From NCBI GenBank assembly GCA_007128555.1, contig SKXF01000374.1:1-6964 (forward strand): 6,964 bases of DNA. The letters are read 5' to 3'. A model generated the notes under the pieces. It ran no database searches, had not been told where the DNA came from, and saw nothing but the letters and a program-made list of their open reading frames with translations. Source of the DNA: Clostridia bacterium (lineage in GTDB: Bacteria; Bacillota_E; SLMV01; PUMD01). The position numbers and the translations under genes were made by a program. Below, piece by piece: positions 6,583 through 6,964 of this stretch; position 1 is the stretch's first letter; every line of letters starts with the position of its first letter.

Positions 6583-6964
6583 ATGCGGTACAGGGCAATA
6601 GATGTCAAGGATTTGCGCAAGCAGTATGGTGAGCAGATTGCGGTCGACGGGCTATCATTCAGTGTGGATGCTGGCGAGATCTTTGGCCTACTCGGACCTA
6701 ACGGTGCAGGGAAGACTACCACCGTGGAGTGCCTGGAGGGCTTGAGACATCCCGACAGCGGGAGCATTGAACTGCTGGGAATGCGCCAGGGACCTGGGGC
6801 ATCGGGGATCCAGGAACGCATAGGGGTTCAACTCCAAGATACCGGTCTCTTTCCCAACCTCACCGTATGGGAGACGCTGAAGCTGTTCGCAACCTTCTTT
6901 CCCACGGCACAACCAGCAGAGACCCTTATTGAACTGGTGGGACTGTCCGACAAGCGCAGCGAAC
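6583..6964 (+). CDS. ABC-2 type exporter ATP-binding protein (DrrA/CcmA-like), partial
   Basis: N-terminal 127 residues of an ABC ATPase; the right edge cuts it before the signature and Walker B motifs. Visible are the A-loop tyrosine Y15 in LRKQYGEQIAVDGLSF, Walker A GPNGAGKT at 38-45, and the Q-loop glutamine at Q85 in IGVQLQDTG, followed by LFPNLTVWETLKLFATFF. The wording TTTVECLEGLRHPDSG and the RIGVQLQ-TGLF-NLTV-ETL pattern are typical of DrrA-type drug or lipid efflux ATPases paired with an ABC-2 membrane protein, which would be expected just downstream. ATG at 6583 is supported by AGGAG five bases upstream; the frame is open further upstream but without a better site. Substrate cannot be told. 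Confidence 0.93.
   Translation, partial: MRYRAIDVKDLRKQYGEQIAVDGLSFSVDAGEIFGLLGPNGAGKTTTVECLEGLRHPDSGSIELLGMRQGPGASGIQERIGVQLQDTGLFPNLTVWETLKLFATFFPTAQPAETLIELVGLSDKRSE

Noticed and set aside
5997..6821. 274-codon minus-strand frame covering the broken gene and the start of the ABC ATPase
   Set aside because: It overlaps a certain ABC ATPase on the other strand, is rich in P, S and R, and has no family resemblance.

Overview
The window looks bacterial: about 58% GC by eye, compact genes, and purine-rich ribosome binding sites (AGGGAGG, GGAGGT) a few bases ahead of the starts. Strong Shine-Dalgarno sites next to a type IV pilus/type II secretion-like operon and a DrrA-like ABC ATPase fit a high-GC Firmicutes-type organism, but this is inference and the lineage is not fixed by the sequence.

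Left part (about 1-3407, minus strand): an envelope-machine operon read right to left. It holds a small uncertain ORF (3407-3078), a prepilin-like protein with a clear type IV leader (3081-2599), a GspF/PilC inner-membrane platform protein (2499-1327), and a GspE/PilB assembly ATPase that runs off the left edge (1308-1). Together these could form a pseudopilus or pilus: the subunit, its membrane platform and the cytoplasmic motor. The 99-base gap between prepilin and platform genes can form a nested hairpin, which may help keep subunit output above platform output.

Middle (about 3408-4413): a minus-strand gene for a small protein resembling sigma-70 region 2 (4188-3700), followed downstream by a weak hairpin and then a scar of group II intron reverse transcriptase. 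In the scar a maturase hallmark (LNRILRGWVNYFR) is followed by an N-terminal RT hallmark (VRANKGAPGIDG), the reverse of their order in an intact protein. The AT-rich gap between the sigma-like gene and the divergent methyltransferase gene contains a 16-base near-palindrome at 4243-4258.

Right part (4414-6964, plus strand): a beta-class DNA methyltransferase (512 aa) with a C-terminal domain that resembles the nuclease-like domain fused to related methylases. The expected catalytic lysine appears to be replaced by phenylalanine, so the fusion may modify DNA without cutting it. Next comes a stretch with protein-like sequence broken across two frames (6037-6502), probably a decayed gene of unknown family. 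Last is the start of a DrrA/CcmA-type ABC exporter ATPase, cut by the right edge.

I found no tRNA, rRNA or CRISPR array. The most interesting points are the apparently disarmed methylase-nuclease fusion, the rearranged intron scar, and the orphan sigma-like protein sharing a palindromic control region with the methylase.
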